Assembly: GCF_004102745.1 (NCBI RefSeq)
Contig: NZ_RLII01000009.1
Span: 49,653 to 113,652 of the forward strand
DNA: 64,000 nt
Origin: Acetivibrio mesophilus
GTDB lineage: Bacteria > Bacillota > Clostridia > Acetivibrionales > Acetivibrionaceae
Direction of reading: 5' to 3'
The first letter of the stretch is position 1, and every line of letters starts with the position of its first letter. The translations under genes and the position numbers were made by a program. Below are positions 17,664 through 26,806 of this stretch, one piece after another. The notes below the pieces were generated by a model. The model saw only the letters and a program-made list of their open reading frames with translations. It was not told the origin of the DNA and made no database searches.

Positions 17664-18098
17664 ATGCAGCTTTGTTACGGTGATAAGAATAATATAAGAA
17701 TCTTGGAGGAAGCCAAATTCTGGAAAAGGCAAGAGTCAGAACACACTGTGGTCATCAGGAAAATTATACAAGATCTGGAGGATGAGTTTGTAGAAAAGCT
17801 GGATGAATACCAGAAGATTCTTAGTGCAACAGAGGCCACAATCTTGCAATATATTGAAAGGCTAAATAGATCTTGCTATGCAATGACCCCTGAATTAGTA
17901 CAAAAAATTGCAAATATTATTGAAATTACTTTACGTCAAAGCGAAATCTTTGTAAACTTTTTGAATACTATGGCAAAAGAGAGCGAAGCAGTTAAAAACA
18001 ATTTAACTGCCTCGGTTGTGATTAATCATATTATCAGAGAATCCGAATATTACATTGGCATTGCAAAGGCATATCTTAGCCATATTGCGTATAGATAA
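17664..18098 (+). CDS. DUF2935 family helical protein
   Basis: The protein has 144 residues and starts at the ATG at 17664, seven to eight bases behind AAGGAG. It is all helical, with the E-A-K-F-W-K-R-Q-E-S-E-H-T pattern near the N-terminus and a second E-S-E-Y-Y near the C-terminus. Such spaced Glu/His residues are typical of DUF2935, whose structure is a ferritin-like four-helix bundle that may bind metal. It converges on celI, with stop codons six bases apart. The function is unknown. It is one of few plus-strand genes in this part. Confidence 0.85.
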   Translation: MQLCYGDKNNIRILEEAKFWKRQESEHTVVIRKIIQDLEDEFVEKLDEYQKILSATEATILQYIERLNRSCYAMTPELVQKIANIIEITLRQSEIFVNFLNTMAKESEAVKNNLTASVVINHIIRESEYYIGIAKAYLSHIAYR

Positions 18099-18104
18099 TC
18101 AGGA

Positions 18105-20771
18105 TTAAGGTTCTTTACCATAAACAAGTTTATTGGAAATATATACAGTTATCTTGTTCCAATCGGTATAATCTGAAGCCGATGAGTTGAAAGAATAATC
18201 ATTTGACTGGGTATAGTTTGACCAGTCATCTTTTGAAAACCTTACCTGTACTTCAACACTTTCTCCAGATTCAAGGGTTCCTGCTCCGCCGGCAAATCCA
18301 ACTTCAAGGTAGGCGTCCGCTCCATCTCTAGGTGAAGGAGCATCAAAAAAGTTCCCCGTAACATTTGAATTGCCGGCACTACTCCAATCACACCAGAAGT
18401 TTTGGGGAGTATCCCCATCTTTTGTATAATAATATCTAATCTTGACATCGGACAAGTTTATAGACTTTGCGCCATTGTTGGTTATTTTAAATTTTGGATT
18501 AATACCGTTTGTTGAAGCTCCTGCATTCCCGGTTGCATATTGCAATGACACCCCTCCTTTATTGCCCTGTTCTTTATCCTTTATACTATTCTGCCCGGCA
18601 GGGGTGTTAAAATCAGCTGCAGGCTTTTCTGTGTATTTTGTTGCAAGTTCCGAATCATTTTTTACTGTAGAAGTTGCCTTAGGGAAAGCATCATTTTTTG
18701 AAGGATTTTTCGCTGGTGAACCCGGTTCCTTTCCAAATACCAACACCCCGGTATCATATACCGGAATATACTCAGATTTTACAACTGCTCCTGCCGATAG
18801 GCCTTGATATGAGTAATCGTTTTCGGAATTTAGCACTGTGCCTTCGGGTGCGGAAATTCTAAATTGCACTTCCTTCTTGTATGCTGATTGTCCCCCGGGA
18901 TATATTTTGGTTCCCGATAAATCCACCTCCACATAATAAATATTATCTTTGTAGTGTTTGACATCAGATAGCTTTGCTCCCTGATTATAGCTGGAACTTA
19001 CTGTTAAGTTGCTTGCAGTATTGCCTGCACCACCAAGCTCTTGAAGGTCGATAAAATATCTAAAGGATAAATTCTCACAAACTCTTGCAGGCCAGCCCGA
19101 CTTGTTATTCACCACTGCTTTTATTTCAATGAAATTGTTCCCCGAAGCATTTATGCCTGCTTCAACGAATATTTCATCCTCGAGAATCTCTTCTATACCG
19201 CTAAATTTGGGATCGGGGCTTCCACCATAAAGCTTATACATTTTTGCAAGCAAACCGACAAAACCCGCATTGTAGTCACAGGCCACTTCATTATTGACAT
19301 AATTGCTGATATCATCCGTATAGTTATCCGAGTTATCAGGTCCCCCCACAAGGGCACCATAGAGAACATGCCTGTGCTCAGAAGGTTCCATCTGGCTATC
19401 TGCCCATGAACCATGAGCCGTTCTGTGATGAGGCCTTTTCGTTGAATTTTCCCCAAAGCCGACAACAAAGCTTTGCCCTGTGCTCCCCAAGGCATAATCA
19501 GCCTGACTTCTTGCAAACTCCAAATAATTCTTTGCCTTATCTTTATCACCATTTTCCCAGTCGGAATAAACACATGCCAAAAATGCCGTTGTGGTTGCAT
19601 ATCTCAATGCTCCCCATTGGTCAAGCCATGCCAGTCCTTTCGGAGTATACGCAACTCTTTCTCCATTATATCCGGTGGTCCACCAATCAAGGTGCCTTTC
19701 TATTGACTCTTTATATATTCCATTATCATTCTTAATTTTCGCCAAAAGAAGATAAGTGCCATAGGTCACGTCATCCCAGCATTGGGCCCACTTGTACTTT
19801 GGTGTGTTGGTCTGCGGCTCATATCCCCATTTATCAGAATAGCTTTCAGCCTTTTCTAAATAGGAGGAATCATCGGTAGCCAGATAGAGCCATGCAGCCG
19901 CCCAAGAAAGCTCATCATAAAATCCGCTCCATGAATCATAGAAACCATTGGCTGCGGTATAGCCTTCATCGCTTTTGGTGGTATCTGCAAATTCAAATAG
20001 TTCTTTTGCATGTTTCAAGCATTCTTTTGAGTATTCTTTATCCACCTTTTTAAATATTATTGATGCTACTGCCAAAGCCGCTGATGTCTCCGCCGAAACT
20101 GCAGAACCGGGCGATGATTTGTCAACTTTATACGAAGGTCTTTCCATAGGCAGTACTTCGGCCGGACCCCACCATGCGTGATCGGCATGTCCGTCACCTA
20201 CTTGGTAATAGTATACATCCTTCTGTGGATGACATTTGATAAGATAATCACAAGCCCATTTTATGTTATTCAATATATGGTTATACTGTCCGCTTTGCTT
20301 AAATGCTTCTTCGTATTCATATACCGCCCAGCCCAGCATAGCCGCCGAATAAGACATGGGCAAATTAAACTTTGCATGGTCTCCTGCATCATACCACCCG
20401 CCGGTAAGATCAATTCCTGCATCTTTTCCGTCGTCAAGCCCAGAATCTCCGCGCCAATTCAGACGAAGAGTTGATGGATCGAGCTTTCCGGACCTTTGAC
20501 ACTCGTAGAAGAAAATTGCTTTCTGCAACGCTTCCCCATAGTTAAACTCACCAGTGGCCGGAGGCTGCTTCGGGATCTCCTCTTGAGGTAAATATTCGCT
20601 ATTCTTATTTCTCCCTGCCAAATCATCATTGGCTTTTAAACCGGACTCATCCGGAGTATTGGAAGATTCCCGCGCCCAAGGATTTGTAAACAATAGGACA
20701 GTGCCCAAAATCACAAAAACTGCAAGCGCTAAAAGAACTTTTCTTCTTTTCAATATGTCAATCAGCCTCAT
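18105..20771 (-). CDS. celI: Non-cellulosomal GH9 cellulase with CBM3c and CBM3b (CelI-like)
   Basis: The protein has 888 residues from the ATG at 20771, which follows AAAGGA. A longer TTG-started frame from 20795 has no suitable ribosome binding site. Residues about 10-32 are an N-terminal hydrophobic helix without an obvious cleavage site (signal peptide or anchor). GH9 spans about 75-520, with W-Y-D-A-G-D-H as the catalytic Asp region and [11 protein letters not shown] as the Glu region. CBM3c follows at about 530-690, then a Lys/Thr/Pro linker, then a CBM3b at about 735-888 of the crystalline-cellulose-binding type. There is no dockerin, so it works free or cell-attached rather than in the cellulosome. 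Architecture and length match CelI of A. thermocellus. It is paralogous to celN, two genes away. Confidence 0.94.
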   Translation of the reverse strand: MRLIDILKRRKVLLALAVFVILGTVLLFTNPWARESSNTPDESGLKANDDLAGRNKNSEYLPQEEIPKQPPATGEFNYGEALQKAIFFYECQRSGKLDPSTLRLNWRGDSGLDDGKDAGIDLTGGWYDAGDHAKFNLPMSYSAAMLGWAVYEYEEAFKQSGQYNHILNNIKWACDYLIKCHPQKDVYYYQVGDGHADHAWWGPAEVLPMERPSYKVDKSSPGSAVSAETSAALAVASIIFKKVDKEYSKECLKHAKELFEFADTTKSDEGYTAANGFYDSWSGFYDELSWAAAWLYLATDDSSYLEKAESYSDKWGYEPQTNTPKYKWAQCWDDVTYGTYLLLAKIKNDNGIYKESIERHLDWWTTGYNGERVAYTPKGLAWLDQWGALRYATTTAFLACVYSDWENGDKDKAKNYLEFARSQADYALGSTGQSFVVGFGENSTKRPHHRTAHGSWADSQMEPSEHRHVLYGALVGGPDNSDNYTDDISNYVNNEVACDYNAGFVGLLAKMYKLYGGSPDPKFSGIEEILEDEIFVEAGINASGNNFIEIKAVVNNKSGWPARVCENLSFRYFIDLQELGGAGNTASNLTVSSSYNQGAKLSDVKHYKDNIYYVEVDLSGTKIYPGGQSAYKKEVQFRISAPEGTVLNSENDYSYQGLSAGAVVKSEYIPVYDTGVLVFGKEPGSPAKNPSKNDAFPKATSTVKNDSELATKYTEKPAADFNTPAGQNSIKDKEQGNKGGVSLQYATGNAGASTNGINPKFKITNNGAKSINLSDVKIRYYYTKDGDTPQNFWCDWSSAGNSNVTGNFFDAPSPRDGADAYLEVGFAGGAGTLESGESVEVQVRFSKDDWSNYTQSNDYSFNSSASDYTDWNKITVYISNKLVYGKEP

Positions 20772-20857
20772 GGTATCCTTTTCCCCCCACAGCAATTAAT
20801 AGAAATAGACTTATCAATTTAATTCAATAAAGCTATATTTATCCGCACTATTAGTTT

Positions 20858-20866
20858 ATTATAACA
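20858..20866 (-). promoter_or_regulatory. Candidate extended -10 promoter of celI
   Basis: On the minus strand TGT precedes a perfect TATAAT (20858-20863), about 85 bases upstream of the celI start. No good -35 lies at the right distance, so the TGn extension probably compensates. Confidence 0.5.
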
Positions 20867-20906
20867 TATGAACCTCGTCAAATTCGATAAAGTCTAAAAG
20901 TCAACT

Positions 20907-20918
20907 ATTGTCGACAAT
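20907..20918. promoter_or_regulatory. Palindrome upstream of celI
   Basis: ATTGTCGACAAT is a perfect 12-bp palindrome about 45 bases upstream of the celI -10 element. It could be an operator or activator site. No regulator is assigned. Confidence 0.35.
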
Positions 20919-20962
20919 TATCCCCTCATTAAGTTTATGATGGATTTAGAATAATAACCCAT

Positions 20963-20997
20963 AAAAAAACAGAGTGAACACTAATGCCCACTCTGCT
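20963..20997 (-). terminator. Intrinsic terminator of the chemoreceptor gene
   Basis: A GCAGAGTG / CACTCTG stem with a 12-base loop is followed by seven T residues on the minus strand, just behind the stop codon at 21008. Confidence 0.88.
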
Positions 20998-21007
20998 TTA
21001 TGTATGC

Positions 21008-22879
21008 TTAATATTTTCCAAATTCATTGTCAGATAACAGTATTTTTTGCTTCAAATCCGAAATATCATTTTCTGATGCTCCCATATTATCAATATACCT
21101 CATGTCTTTTTCCTTGTTGGGATTATTCGGTTGCTTCTTTTCCGTATACTCTCCCAGCATCTTCATAATTTCAGGGCTAAGCTCCTTATACCTGTTGTAT
21201 GTCATCTTTCCCATGTTTTTTAACTTAAACTTGGCAACGGACTGTTTCAGGAATTCAGCCTGGCTGTACAGCTCTTCACTTGCAGCTGCACTCTCTTCCG
21301 ATGTAGCTGAGTTGGTCTGCACAACATGGGATACCTGCGCAATTCCCTGATTTATCTGCGTAATGGCTGCAGCTTGTTCATTGGAGGCAACAGCTATGTC
21401 ATTAACCAACGAAGCTGCTTTTGATACGTCCTCCACTATCTTATAGAGGGCTTCGGCAGTTTCCCGGGCTATCTTTGTACCATTTTCAGTTCTCTTAATT
21501 GTTCCCTCAATCAGTTCCGTAGTTTCTTTTGCTGCATTAGCAGACCTGGCTGCAAGATTTCTCACTTCTTCCGCCACAACCGCAAATCCTTTGCCGTGCT
21601 GACCAGCTCTTGCCGCTTCAACCGCAGCATTAAGAGCAAGAATGTTGGTCTGGAAGGCTATTTCATCTATTACTTTGATAATTCTGGAGATATTTGAAGA
21701 AGAATTATTGATTTCCTCCATGGCATTGAGCATGTCAGCCATTTGCTTATTTCCCTGCTCCGCATTACTCCGGGCAATTTCAGCCAGTTCATTAGCCTGA
21801 TTTGCATTCTGGGCACTGAGTTTTGTCTGTGTTGATACTTGCTCGAGGGAAGCTGTCAACTCTTCTATTGAACTAGCCTGTTCGGTAGCTCCCTGTGAAA
21901 GCTGCATACTTGAATCCGATACTTGTTTTGACCCTGATGCCACCTGTCCTGCAACTTCGTTGATATTCGAAAGAACCTCGTTATTGGTTTCAACCATTTC
22001 GCTAAGCTTTTTACCCAGCAGGTCTTTGTCTGATTTGACTTTGACATCAACAGTCATATCACCGGCAGCAATCTTTTCTACCACATAAGCCTGCTCTCGA
22101 ATATTCTCTACCATGCCTTTGAAGGATTCTACCAACTTTCCAATTTCATCCTTGGTCTCAGCCTTGATATCTACATCCACGTCTCCTAGGGCCAGTCTGT
22201 CAGCAGCATCAACCAATTTCGCGATAGGTTTGCTGATTATTCTGGATATAAATACTCCCAGGGCAATAGCTATTAATACACCTACAAATACCACCATTAT
22301 CATTATTGTTGAGGCACTTGATGCGATCCTCTTATTTTCATCCACTCTTGCTTTAGCTGCAGTGGAGTTATATTCCATTAAGACTTCAAGAGCATCCCTC
22401 AGCGTATCGCCAGCTTCAGCCATATCTCCGAGAAGTAACGTTTGTGCCTCTTCCATCTGCCCCAATTTAACAAGTTCCATTTCTTTGTTAACCGTAGATT
22501 TATACTTTTCCCATTTGGGCCCTAATTCGTCAAACAGTTTGCGGTCGGTATCATTTGTAATTGCATCCTCATACAGACTTAAGTATTTTCCAACATTTAC
22601 AATATGTTCTTCAATTTTTACCATAGATTCTTTTTGCTTCGCTGAATCATCAAACAACATCATTCTTGCTGCATTAAACCTCATGCGTTGAAACTGCAAA
22701 GCAGCTTCAGCAATGTAGTTGATACCCATTGTGTTATCCTCATACAGTTGCACATCCGCTTGGCTCATATTATTGATGTTTACGAGAGCAACACCGCCGA
22801 CAACTCCTGCAATCACTGCAAGCACTAAAAAAGCTATAATTAATTTTGCTGATATTTTCAAATCATAATACCATCGCAT
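21008..22879 (-). CDS. Methyl-accepting chemotaxis protein
   Basis: The protein has 623 residues from the ATG at 22879, directly behind AAGGAGG. It has a first membrane helix at about 11-31. A periplasmic-side four-helix-bundle sensor domain of the 4HB_MCP type (N-N-M-S-Q-A-D-V near its start) follows, then a second membrane helix near residue 195. Next comes a HAMP domain (S-R-I-I-S-K-P-I-A-K-L-V-D-A-A) and then the long cytoplasmic signalling hairpin. The highly conserved tip includes I-D-E-I-A-F-Q-T-N-I-L-A-L-N-A-A-V-E-A-A-R-A-G. The extreme C-terminus (K-K-Q-P-N-N-P-N-K-E-K-D) is hydrophilic and lacks an obvious CheR pentapeptide. It is probably co-transcribed behind cheW, 50 bases upstream. 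Confidence 0.95.
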   Translation of the reverse strand: MRWYYDLKISAKLIIAFLVLAVIAGVVGGVALVNINNMSQADVQLYEDNTMGINYIAEAALQFQRMRFNAARMMLFDDSAKQKESMVKIEEHIVNVGKYLSLYEDAITNDTDRKLFDELGPKWEKYKSTVNKEMELVKLGQMEEAQTLLLGDMAEAGDTLRDALEVLMEYNSTAAKARVDENKRIASSASTIMIMVVFVGVLIAIALGVFISRIISKPIAKLVDAADRLALGDVDVDIKAETKDEIGKLVESFKGMVENIREQAYVVEKIAAGDMTVDVKVKSDKDLLGKKLSEMVETNNEVLSNINEVAGQVASGSKQVSDSSMQLSQGATEQASSIEELTASLEQVSTQTKLSAQNANQANELAEIARSNAEQGNKQMADMLNAMEEINNSSSNISRIIKVIDEIAFQTNILALNAAVEAARAGQHGKGFAVVAEEVRNLAARSANAAKETTELIEGTIKRTENGTKIARETAEALYKIVEDVSKAASLVNDIAVASNEQAAAITQINQGIAQVSHVVQTNSATSEESAAASEELYSQAEFLKQSVAKFKLKNMGKMTYNRYKELSPEIMKMLGEYTEKKQPNNPNKEKDMRYIDNMGASENDISDLKQKILLSDNEFGKY

Positions 22880-22929
22880 TATATAATCCTCCTTGATCTT
22901 ATATTGCATTCCTTTGGCATTTCATTTCT

Positions 22930-23394
22930 TTAATCCATAAGAAGTTTCTCACAATCCAGTATCAGCTTAACCTCACTTCCGGTCTTGCCTATTCCTTTAA
23001 TAAACTTATTCTCGCTTTCGTTAAAATCAGGGGGAGTAACAATCTCCTCGTTCGGAATGGACATCACCTCCCATACGCTGTCTACAATCAGTCCAACGAG
23101 AATATTGTCAGAGTCAATAACAATTATACAAGTTCTATCGTCATACTCTTTGAATTCTTTGCCGAATCTCAATCTGACATCCATTACGGGTATTATCTTT
23201 CCGCGCAGATTTATTATCCCCCGAATATACCCCGGTAAATCGGGCACTTCTGTGATAGATTGAATTCCAATAATCTCTGTAACATACTTAATTTCAATCC
23301 CATAATATTCCTTTCCAAGGATAAACGTCAAATACTTATCTTTCTGAGTTTCTTCTTGTCGCAACTCTAATTCGCTAGTTAGTGTTTCAGTCAT
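22930..23394 (-). CDS. cheW: Chemotaxis coupling protein CheW
   Basis: The protein has 154 residues and links chemoreceptors to the CheA kinase. The CheW beta-barrel is recognised by K-Y-L-T-F-I-L-G-K-E-Y-Y-G-I-E-I, then the G-Y-I-R-G-I-I-N-L-R-G-K-I-I-P-V-M-D block with the conserved R and G-K positions, then an I-V-D-S-V-W-E-V strand. AGGAGGTGAAAAGG precedes the start. It forms a two-gene unit with the downstream receptor and may couple that receptor specifically, since no CheA is nearby. Confidence 0.95.
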   Translation of the reverse strand: MTETLTSELELRQEETQKDKYLTFILGKEYYGIEIKYVTEIIGIQSITEVPDLPGYIRGIINLRGKIIPVMDVRLRFGKEFKEYDDRTCIIVIDSDNILVGLIVDSVWEVMSIPNEEIVTPPDFNESENKFIKGIGKTGSEVKLILDCEKLLMD

Positions 23395-23980
23395 TCCTTT
23401 TCACCTCCTTGTACGATTTACCCAGCTATTATTATCAGTGACTTTTACCACTGTTCGACCCAACTAACGTAAAATATGGTTTGTTAGCAGATAATTACAA
23501 CATCACAAATATTTGGTTGCAAATAAACCGTATGAGGTTAATTGCTTCACTAATAGGGTTATCCCCCACCGAATTCGCTGCGTATATCTAGATGGCGCAA
23601 ATGCCCCCCAAAAGTAATTAAACTGTCATCAATTTGTTACTATGGATAAATTGACCTTTTGAATCTACTAAGATTTTCTTTCACATAAATATTAGGATAG
23701 GTATTTTGAATTATGAAAAGACAATGATTTATTTTCAATCATTTCCAAAAATATAATTCTCTTGACAACCTGCACAATTCTGATAACCAAAGATAATTTT
23801 ATTGAAAGCTTATCGAAATACTGTGTCGACAAGTTATCGCTCCTTTCAATGCTATAAATAATATGCAGATATTGCCAAGCATTTGTGCAACGGTAAAGAC
23901 TTTATGTTTATTTCACAATTAATATTTATTCTACATAAATAATAAACTTCCTTCTTACTTTTAAAATTCTTACATAATTC
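23395..23980. other. Long intergenic region between cheW and the MATE gene
   Basis: I see no gene, no clear terminator and no riboswitch in these 586 bases. They contain the ATGCCCCCCAAAA block at 23601-23613, shared with 2633-2645. No flagellar sigma factor promoter (TAAA-15-GCCGATAA) is apparent upstream of cheW. The leftmost part presumably carries the cheW promoter, and the AT-rich right part lies behind the MATE gene stop. Confidence 0.4.
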
Positions 23981-25288
23981 TCATACAAGTAAAGATTGCC
24001 GATTATTTATAAGAACTGTTATAACAGTTACGATAACCTCTGTCAAAACAAATGCCATCCATACTCCTGTCATTTCCCACATCCTGCTTAGTAAAAGAAC
24101 AAGAGGAACAATAATAATACAACCTCGTGCAACAGAAATGATAAATGCATACCTTGCCTGCTCAGTAGCACTTAAATACATTGCCATAATTAAATTGATT
24201 CCTGCAAAGAAAAAACCGATAAAATAGATTCTAAGTCCGGTTTTTGTAATACGGGCAATTTCCAAATTCTGCTCACCATTGAAGATATTGATAATATTGT
24301 CCGCATAAAAAAACATTCCCAAATATATAACTGTCGCTATCGTAAGTGAGGTGAACAGAGCGTATTTCAGCACTTCTCTAATTGCCTTGTAGTTTTTCAA
24401 TCCATACTCTTTGCTGACAAGGGGCTGTATCCCCTGCGCAATTCCCGAAAAGACTGCAATTCCCACAAGTGCTATATTGGCAACAATTCCATAAGAAGCG
24501 ACACCCAAGTTACCCCTAAGCCCCAAAATCACCAGATTAAAGGTTATAAGGACAACAGAGGAAGACACCTCAGTGATAAAAGAAGATAACCCCAAACTAA
24601 ACACATCACATATAGAAGACCAAGGCATTCTGCTTTGAATATATCTAAAGTTATTTTTCCTTTTAATAAAATGAATTGACAATATGCCTATGCTGATTAT
24701 TGGTGCAAGACATGTTGCAAATGCGGCACCGAACATTCCCATTCCAAGGGGAAACATGAATACATAATCCAAAATAATATTGGAAAAGCTCCCTGTCAGC
24801 ATTGCAATCATTGATAAATTCGGATTATTATCATTACGTATAAAAGCAAGCAAAATGTTATTTACGATAAAAAACGGGGCAAAGCATAGTATTGTCGTGA
24901 GGTATGTTTTAGTCATCGGTAATGTGGACATATCAGCACCTAAAATTGAAGCCAAAGACCTCGAACCAAATATACCGATAATTGCAAAGATAACTCCTAT
25001 AATCACACCTAATTTTAAACAAGTGGAAAATACTATGTCTGCATCCTTTTCTTCATTTCGGGACTTTAATATACTGTATCTTGCAGCTCCGCCAATTCCA
25101 ATCATCAATCCGACGCCATGGATTAAACTGTATATCGAAATAGAAAAATTAAGTGCAGCTATACCTATTGATCCCAATGCTTTTGATATAAAAAATGTAT
25201 CTGCTAAAATATAACAAGAAAGTCCTATCATTCCGAGGACATTTAAGCTCACATACTTTATGAAATCTCTAAATATATATCTCTCCAT
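23981..25288 (-). CDS. MATE family multidrug/toxin efflux transporter
   Basis: The protein has 435 residues and about twelve membrane helices. It starts with F-R-D-F-I-K-Y-V-S-L-N-V-L-G-M-I-G. MATE features are the S-C-Y-I-L-A-D-T-F-F-I-S segment in helix 1, G-G-A-A-R-Y in helix 2/3 and the second-half counterpart G-I-A-Q-G-I-Q-P-L-V-S. Such proteins export cationic drugs or metabolites in exchange for sodium or protons. A TGGAGGG ribosome binding site precedes the start. The upstream radical SAM gene 25530 ends in a terminator and element copy C occupies the remaining leader, so whether the three are co-regulated is open. Its substrate could be a product of the radical SAM pair, but that is inference. 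Confidence 0.92.
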   Translation of the reverse strand: MERYIFRDFIKYVSLNVLGMIGLSCYILADTFFISKALGSIGIAALNFSISIYSLIHGVGLMIGIGGAARYSILKSRNEEKDADIVFSTCLKLGVIIGVIFAIIGIFGSRSLASILGADMSTLPMTKTYLTTILCFAPFFIVNNILLAFIRNDNNPNLSMIAMLTGSFSNIILDYVFMFPLGMGMFGAAFATCLAPIISIGILSIHFIKRKNNFRYIQSRMPWSSICDVFSLGLSSFITEVSSSVVLITFNLVILGLRGNLGVASYGIVANIALVGIAVFSGIAQGIQPLVSKEYGLKNYKAIREVLKYALFTSLTIATVIYLGMFFYADNIINIFNGEQNLEIARITKTGLRIYFIGFFFAGINLIMAMYLSATEQARYAFIISVARGCIIIVPLVLLLSRMWEMTGVWMAFVLTEVIVTVITVLINNRQSLLV

Positions 25289-25306
25289 CTAAAACCCTCC
25301 ATTAAG

Positions 25307-25364
25307 ATAAAAGCTCGGGACATCGATTCCCTTCTCTTTACCTCTTTCATTTCACTCCAAGGGG
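25307..25364 (-). repeat. Terminator-associated dispersed element, copy C
   Basis: This is the most divergent of four copies (CCCCTTGGAGTGAAATGAAA at its start on the minus strand). It begins after TTTTTTGATTTAG, the T-run of the terminator at 25377-25427. It ends in GCTTTTAT directly upstream of the ribosome binding site of the MATE gene, so here it forms the MATE leader. Confidence 0.82.
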
Positions 25365-25376
25365 CTAAATCAAAAA

Positions 25377-25427
25377 AGGTGTTCCGAACATTCCTTCTAA
25401 GACCTAACGGAATGTTTCAGAACACCT
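25377..25427 (-). terminator. Intrinsic terminator of the radical SAM operon
   Basis: A long, slightly imperfect hairpin pairs AGGTGTTC...GGAATGT-type arms (ending GAACACCT), followed by TTTTTT on the minus strand. It lies about 100 bases behind the stop at 25530. Confidence 0.82.
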
Positions 25428-25529
25428 GAAATTCTTTACCCGGTGGCAAAGACTAGGCTTACTTTAAAAAGCATTATTAATTCTAATATAGTTTTCACGG
25501 TATGTCAATATACTTGCATCAGCCACATT

Positions 25530-26789
25530 TTACTTAATAATAAGTTCTTTCGGAAGAGCTTCGTTTTTCATAAGATGCCACATTCTATCTATATATGAAA
25601 GGGTGTAAAAATTCTCATAATAATGATAGTAGTATGATCCCTTAGTTGTCATAATGTATTGATTCTTTTCCTTCCTGACAAATCCCAATATCCTTGCAAG
25701 GATAATCTCAAACCCATAATTGCGCTCAAGACTCTCACCGAAAAACTCTCGAAAATCTATCGGGCTTACCCTCATCGAATATGCTGTCCAGAATAGGTAA
25801 TAAACCATTCTTTGTCTTAGAGTAAAATTTAGCGTCAAAGCGGTAGGCAAATTATCACTTTTGATCCTCCTCTGATATTCCTTTATATCAAAAGTATTTA
25901 TCTTGAAACGATCTTTAAGCAAGGTAGTCGCCGAGCAGCCAAAACCAAGAAAATTCTCCCGGGTCATAGAGGAGTACTTTGATGTCCCATTCTTTGAAAA
26001 CGTCCAGATAGAATCACGAACATATCCTCTCTCCTTGCAATAGTCCACAATTTCATACAACAGCTTTTTCTTTCTCCTGTTGCTCATTTTTATAAAATTC
26101 CGGTCTGTGAAGGTGAAATCTATAAACGGGTAGATTGCAATGTGATTCGCACCATTATTGAAAGCAGTTTCAATATCATTTTTTATATTTTCAATTGTTT
26201 GGCTGGGTAATGCAAAAATAAAATCCATTGAAACCGTTTCAAAACGCACCCTCTTGAGCGCTTTGAACATTTCGTCATAATCGAATTCTTCCCTTCCCAA
26301 AAGCTTCAAATACTTTTCCTGGAATGCTTGGATTCCGATACTGATTTTTGATACTCCGGCAGCTTTTAGGATTGCAAGGGTTTCTTCAGTTACGTCCTTA
26401 GGATGAAGCTCCAGACCTATTCCTTCGGTTATGGTAAAGTATCTTTCAATCCGTTTGATAATACAGTCTATATCATTTAAAAGCAGTGCAGGAGTTCCAC
26501 CCCCAAAGTAAAGGCTTGTAACTTGCTTTTTATCTATGCCGACAGTACTGCCCACCATGTCAATCTCCTTCAGCAATGCTTCAATATATTGTTCTGCTAA
26601 GGCTTCATCGTATACGACCTTGCAATAGGGACAAAAACTGCATAGTGATCTGCAAAACGGAATATGAACATACAATCCGAGACCTTTTGTGTCTTGATAA
26701 TCCAACATATTATCATATTCATTTGTAAAATGAAACGGCTTAAACGTTCTTGTCAGCCATGCTCTTGTCAATGTGGTTATTACGCCCAT
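25530..26789 (-). CDS. HemN-like radical SAM enzyme (coproporphyrinogen III oxidase family)
   Basis: The protein has 419 residues. It opens its core with G-L-Y-V-H-I-P-F-C-R-S-L-C-S-F-C-P-Y-C, the C-x3-C-x2-C 4Fe-4S/SAM motif of the HemN/HemW family. The Y-F-G-G-G-T-P-A-L-L motif and I-G-I-Q-A-F-Q follow, as in that family. It departs from true HemW by having C-P-Y-C after the cluster motif and an unusual N-terminal extension of about 35 residues. The C-terminal HemN_C region is replaced by a Tyr/Phe-rich segment. It is therefore probably not a heme enzyme or heme chaperone but a methyl- or carbon-transfer relative. It starts 17 bases behind another radical SAM gene and surely shares its transcript. 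Confidence 0.85.
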   Translation of the reverse strand: MGVITTLTRAWLTRTFKPFHFTNEYDNMLDYQDTKGLGLYVHIPFCRSLCSFCPYCKVVYDEALAEQYIEALLKEIDMVGSTVGIDKKQVTSLYFGGGTPALLLNDIDCIIKRIERYFTITEGIGLELHPKDVTEETLAILKAAGVSKISIGIQAFQEKYLKLLGREEFDYDEMFKALKRVRFETVSMDFIFALPSQTIENIKNDIETAFNNGANHIAIYPFIDFTFTDRNFIKMSNRRKKKLLYEIVDYCKERGYVRDSIWTFSKNGTSKYSSMTRENFLGFGCSATTLLKDRFKINTFDIKEYQRRIKSDNLPTALTLNFTLRQRMVYYLFWTAYSMRVSPIDFREFFGESLERNYGFEIILARILGFVRKEKNQYIMTTKGSYYYHYYENFYTLSYIDRMWHLMKNEALPKELIIK

Positions 26790-26806
26790 ATCCGTTCAAC
26801 CTTTCA

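Noticed and set aside
20771..20795. Eight-codon N-terminal extension of celI from a TTG
   Set aside because: The ATG at 20771 has the ribosome binding site AAAGGA, whereas the TTG has none.
22984..23600. Cyclic-di-GMP riboswitch or flagellar sigma promoter before cheW
   Set aside because: Neither the conserved riboswitch core nor TAAA-15-GCCGATAA could be found.
25530..26789. Oxygen-independent coproporphyrinogen III oxidase HemN or HemW
   Set aside because: The cluster motif is followed by an unusual C-P-Y-C, the HemN_C region is not recognisable and no heme genes are near. Kept only as a family relative.
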